Assembly (NCBI GenBank): GCA_029298735.1
Contig: JANSLP010000342.1
Location: 1-33,649 of the forward strand
Direction of reading: 5' to 3'
From: Ophiostoma sp. CBS 140.51
Lineage: Eukaryota; Ascomycota; Sordariomycetes; Ophiostomatales; Ophiostomataceae
Length of the DNA stretch: 33,649 nt
The position numbers were made by a program, and so were the translations under genes. The notes under the pieces are model-generated. The model had not been told where the DNA came from, ran no database searches, and worked only from the letters and a program-made list of their open reading frames with translations. Below, piece by piece: positions 31,750 to 33,649 of the stretch; positions within the stretch are counted from its first letter, which is position 1; every line of letters begins with the position of its first letter.

Positions 31750-32917
31750 TTACACCTCCTGAATGTAAGGGATGCCTGTCAGCTTCATGCCGATCTCGTT
31801 AAGCTGCGGCATCTGGCGCGGCTTCGCTGTGTTGTACGGGCAAGGCTTGCCGTCGCGCAGAATGGGCACGCCGCCGACGTGGATGGCATTGGGGAAATGC
31901 GTCGTGCACTGCGTCGTCTCAAAGGCCATCTTCTTGCGCAGCAGGTCTTGTTGGGACGCCTCGGTCGCCGGCATGTAGCAGGCGTAGCCACAGAACCGCG
32001 GCGTCGTGCCCGTGGGCGACAGGTTGTAGTGCGGCGTGCGGCTGTCCCACAGAATCAGGTCACCCGGCTCGGCATTCACCTTGATCCACTCGCAGCCTTT
32101 TTCCTTGAGCCAAGCCAGCCCCTCGTCCTTGAAGCCGTACCACTCGGACGTCCAGGCATAGATGGGTGACGGGTCGTTTTGAAAGTGCTCGTGGAACTCT
32201 TCCGAGATCAAATGGGCGCCCTTGCAGACAATCAGGCCGCCGTCGTTGTCGCCGTTGGGCAGGATGTTAATAATGCCCTGCATGCCGCGGAAGCCGGGCC
32301 GCTTGGGGTCCTGGTCCTGGTGCGGCCATGGTGTGTTGGGCGGCAGATCGGTGCGGTTGGGAAACGCGACGTTGACATTGTCAAAGGAGACAATGAGGTC
32401 GGGCGTGTCGTACACCTTGCTAAACGCCTCGAGCACGCCCGGCTCCTGGCGCATCTCCCAGGTGAAGCTCTCGTGGGCAACGGCATAGCCGATAATCATG
32501 CCCTTCTCGTTGATGATGGGCAGGTTGGACTCCTTGACGGTCGAAGGATCGTCACGCTTGAAGCCGAGGCCACCGGCACTGTAAGTGTCAGCTTGTATTT
32601 TTTTAAAAGAAACAGAAAAAGAAAATAGAAAAATAAGAAAGATTGGCGGCCACTACTCACAACTCCTCGAGGTACGTCAGAATGTCATCAACGTACTTCT
32701 CAGCCCGCTCCTTGGGCACGGCGCCCTTGACGACGACAAAGCCATCGCGAGCCAGCTCATCGCGCCAGTCGCCGTATGTGATGCCCTTCTCCTCGTACAA
32801 TCTGTGGGGACCCGACGGCTTAGGGACAAGGTTGTTGAGAGTCGAAGACGAGTTCTTTGAGGAGGCAGAGGGCTTCTCGGCGGCAGCCTCAAACTTTGTG
32901 CCCGAGTCAGCGACCAT
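31750..32917 (-). CDS. Phytanoyl-CoA dioxygenase (PhyH) family Fe(II)/2-oxoglutarate oxygenase
   Basis: Two exons, 32917-32661 and 32578-31750; 361 aa. The N-terminus has the family entry WRDELARDGFVVVKGAVPKERAEKYVDDI. The iron-binding facial triad is visible as His172-x-Asp174 in PWPHQDQDPKRPG and His269 in SRTPHYNLSPTG; Arg280 (TTPRFCGY) is placed to bind the 2-oxoglutarate carboxylate. GMQGIINILPNGDNDGGL and PGDLILWDSR are typical barrel strands. Such enzymes hydroxylate, desaturate or rearrange small molecules, and many serve in fungal specialised metabolism. No peroxisomal or secretory signal is obvious. It converges on the Zn2Cys6 gene (187 bp apart). A TATA-like ATATATA (33068-33074) lies about 150 bp upstream of its start. 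It is intact, and is the last gene of the window. Confidence 0.94.
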
Positions 32918-33550
32918 GGTGAATGCTGTGTGGTAGATTGTGTTTCGGTTTTGGTGATGTTATGAGTGATGGTCAATGTGGTTTATGGATTCTGACAGTA
33001 GATTGTGAACTAGACGGGCTGTATTCATAATCCAGACAGTGTAATCCAGTACTGCATCATGACAGCCATATATACCAGAGGCCATAGGCAGATCATGGCC
33101 TCCACTACGGCTCGGGGAGTTTGCCATGGTTGTGTCCGCCCAGTTACCTTTGGTGCCCGCAATACTCCGTAATCGGGTTGTGGAGCTCCTCATGCTCCCT
33201 CTCTGCCCTGCTTACTCGGTCTCCCGTCTTTGTATCAACTCCGAGAATTGGTGCCGTTGACTACTGTACCCCAAACGTGGGTGCCAGATGTGGGTAGAGA
33301 TACCGAGCCGCGGCAACCAGAATTTCCCCATTCGGGTCATGGCATCGGGGCCGTGGGGATATGTGGGTGACAGAATGCAAACTAACAAGGTGTGGGGAGT
33401 TCGGCGTTGGTCTGGAACTCGAAATGCTAGCTAACTCTTGGCTGGGAGGTGAGGTAACATGCAGCTTCGTCATGATTCTCTCTGTATGTGTTCATTGAGT
33501 GCTTCTTTTTGAAATGCGCACAGCGATGCCATTGATTTAGTAGTGATGTG
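32918..33550. promoter_or_regulatory. Upstream region of PhyH-family gene
   Basis: About 630 bp with no supported gene. It contains the TATA-like ATATATA at 33068-33074 and several CGG/CCG-containing stretches (33105-33175, 33325-33360). The short open frames lack conservation. Confidence 0.4.
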
Positions 33551-33649
33551 TTATTATTATTATTATCCGCCTTTCTCAGTCAGTCCTGACTATTGGCGAC
33601 TAGCTAGATAGAACCCTCTGGGGAAAAAACTATCACAGAACTAAGTGGG
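33551..33649 (-). mobile_element. Second SINE copy, 3' tail at window edge
   Basis: Same orientation as the element at 26163-26650 and matching its last ~84 bases with about three differences plus a longer (TAA)n tail (ttattattattattat on the plus strand). The rest lies beyond the window. Two of the differences are C-to-T type transitions (GACAG to GATAG; CTGTC to CTATC). Confidence 0.9.

Noticed and set aside
1..33649. CRISPR array, rRNA, bacterial operon or phage features
   Set aside because: No regularly spaced repeats or rRNA sequence seen; spliceosomal introns show a fungal nuclear genome.

Overview
The window looks like a filamentous ascomycete (Pezizomycotina, probably a Sordariomycete; the genus cannot be fixed from sequence alone). 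Evidence: genes with many short introns (46-110 nt, GTRNGT donors, CTAAC/CTGAC branch sites), Zn2Cys6 regulators, an SRPK-like kinase, a tRNA-derived SINE, and islands of AT-rich DNA with the TpA-rich, CpG-retaining look of repeat-induced point mutation (RIP). All exon structures were worked out by eye from splice signals, reading-frame continuity and family conservation.

Left flank (1-7070): a decayed AT-rich block (about 187-1600), a small orphan gene (1712-2284, -), an SRPK-like protein kinase (3266-4760, +), the 3' remnant of an amidase with two in-frame stops (4829-5590, -), a polypurine tract, and a second RIP-like block ending in a SINE tail (6946-7042, +).

Cluster (7071-32917): scytalone-dehydratase-like protein (-), disrupted MFS sugar-type transporter (+), CocE/NonD hydrolase (-), nine-exon FAD monooxygenase (-), LigB/DODA-type extradiol dioxygenase (-), catalytically degenerate aldehyde-dehydrogenase-fold protein with a membrane tail (+), C2H2 plus Zn2Cys6 transcription factor (-), a regulator-like protein without a DNA-binding domain (+), fumarylacetoacetase-family hydrolase (-), small cupin (+), complete SINE (26163-26650, -), intronless FAD monooxygenase (+), Zn2Cys6 factor with an in-frame stop (+), and a phytanoyl-CoA dioxygenase family enzyme (-). 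Neighbours mostly alternate as divergent pairs sharing a promoter and convergent pairs sharing a short 3' region. A second SINE copy starts at 33551 and runs off the window.

The enzymes suggest an aromatic-processing route: ester or amide hydrolysis (CocE), aromatic hydroxylation (two flavin monooxygenases), extradiol ring opening (LigB type), C-C hydrolysis of the ring-opened diketo acid (FAH family), plus cupin, dehydratase and 2-oxoglutarate oxygenase steps. No PKS, NRPS or terpene synthase is present, so it is either a catabolic cluster or the tailoring part of a larger one. The pathway is inference. The transporter and one regulator carry disabling lesions, so in this strain the cluster may be decaying.
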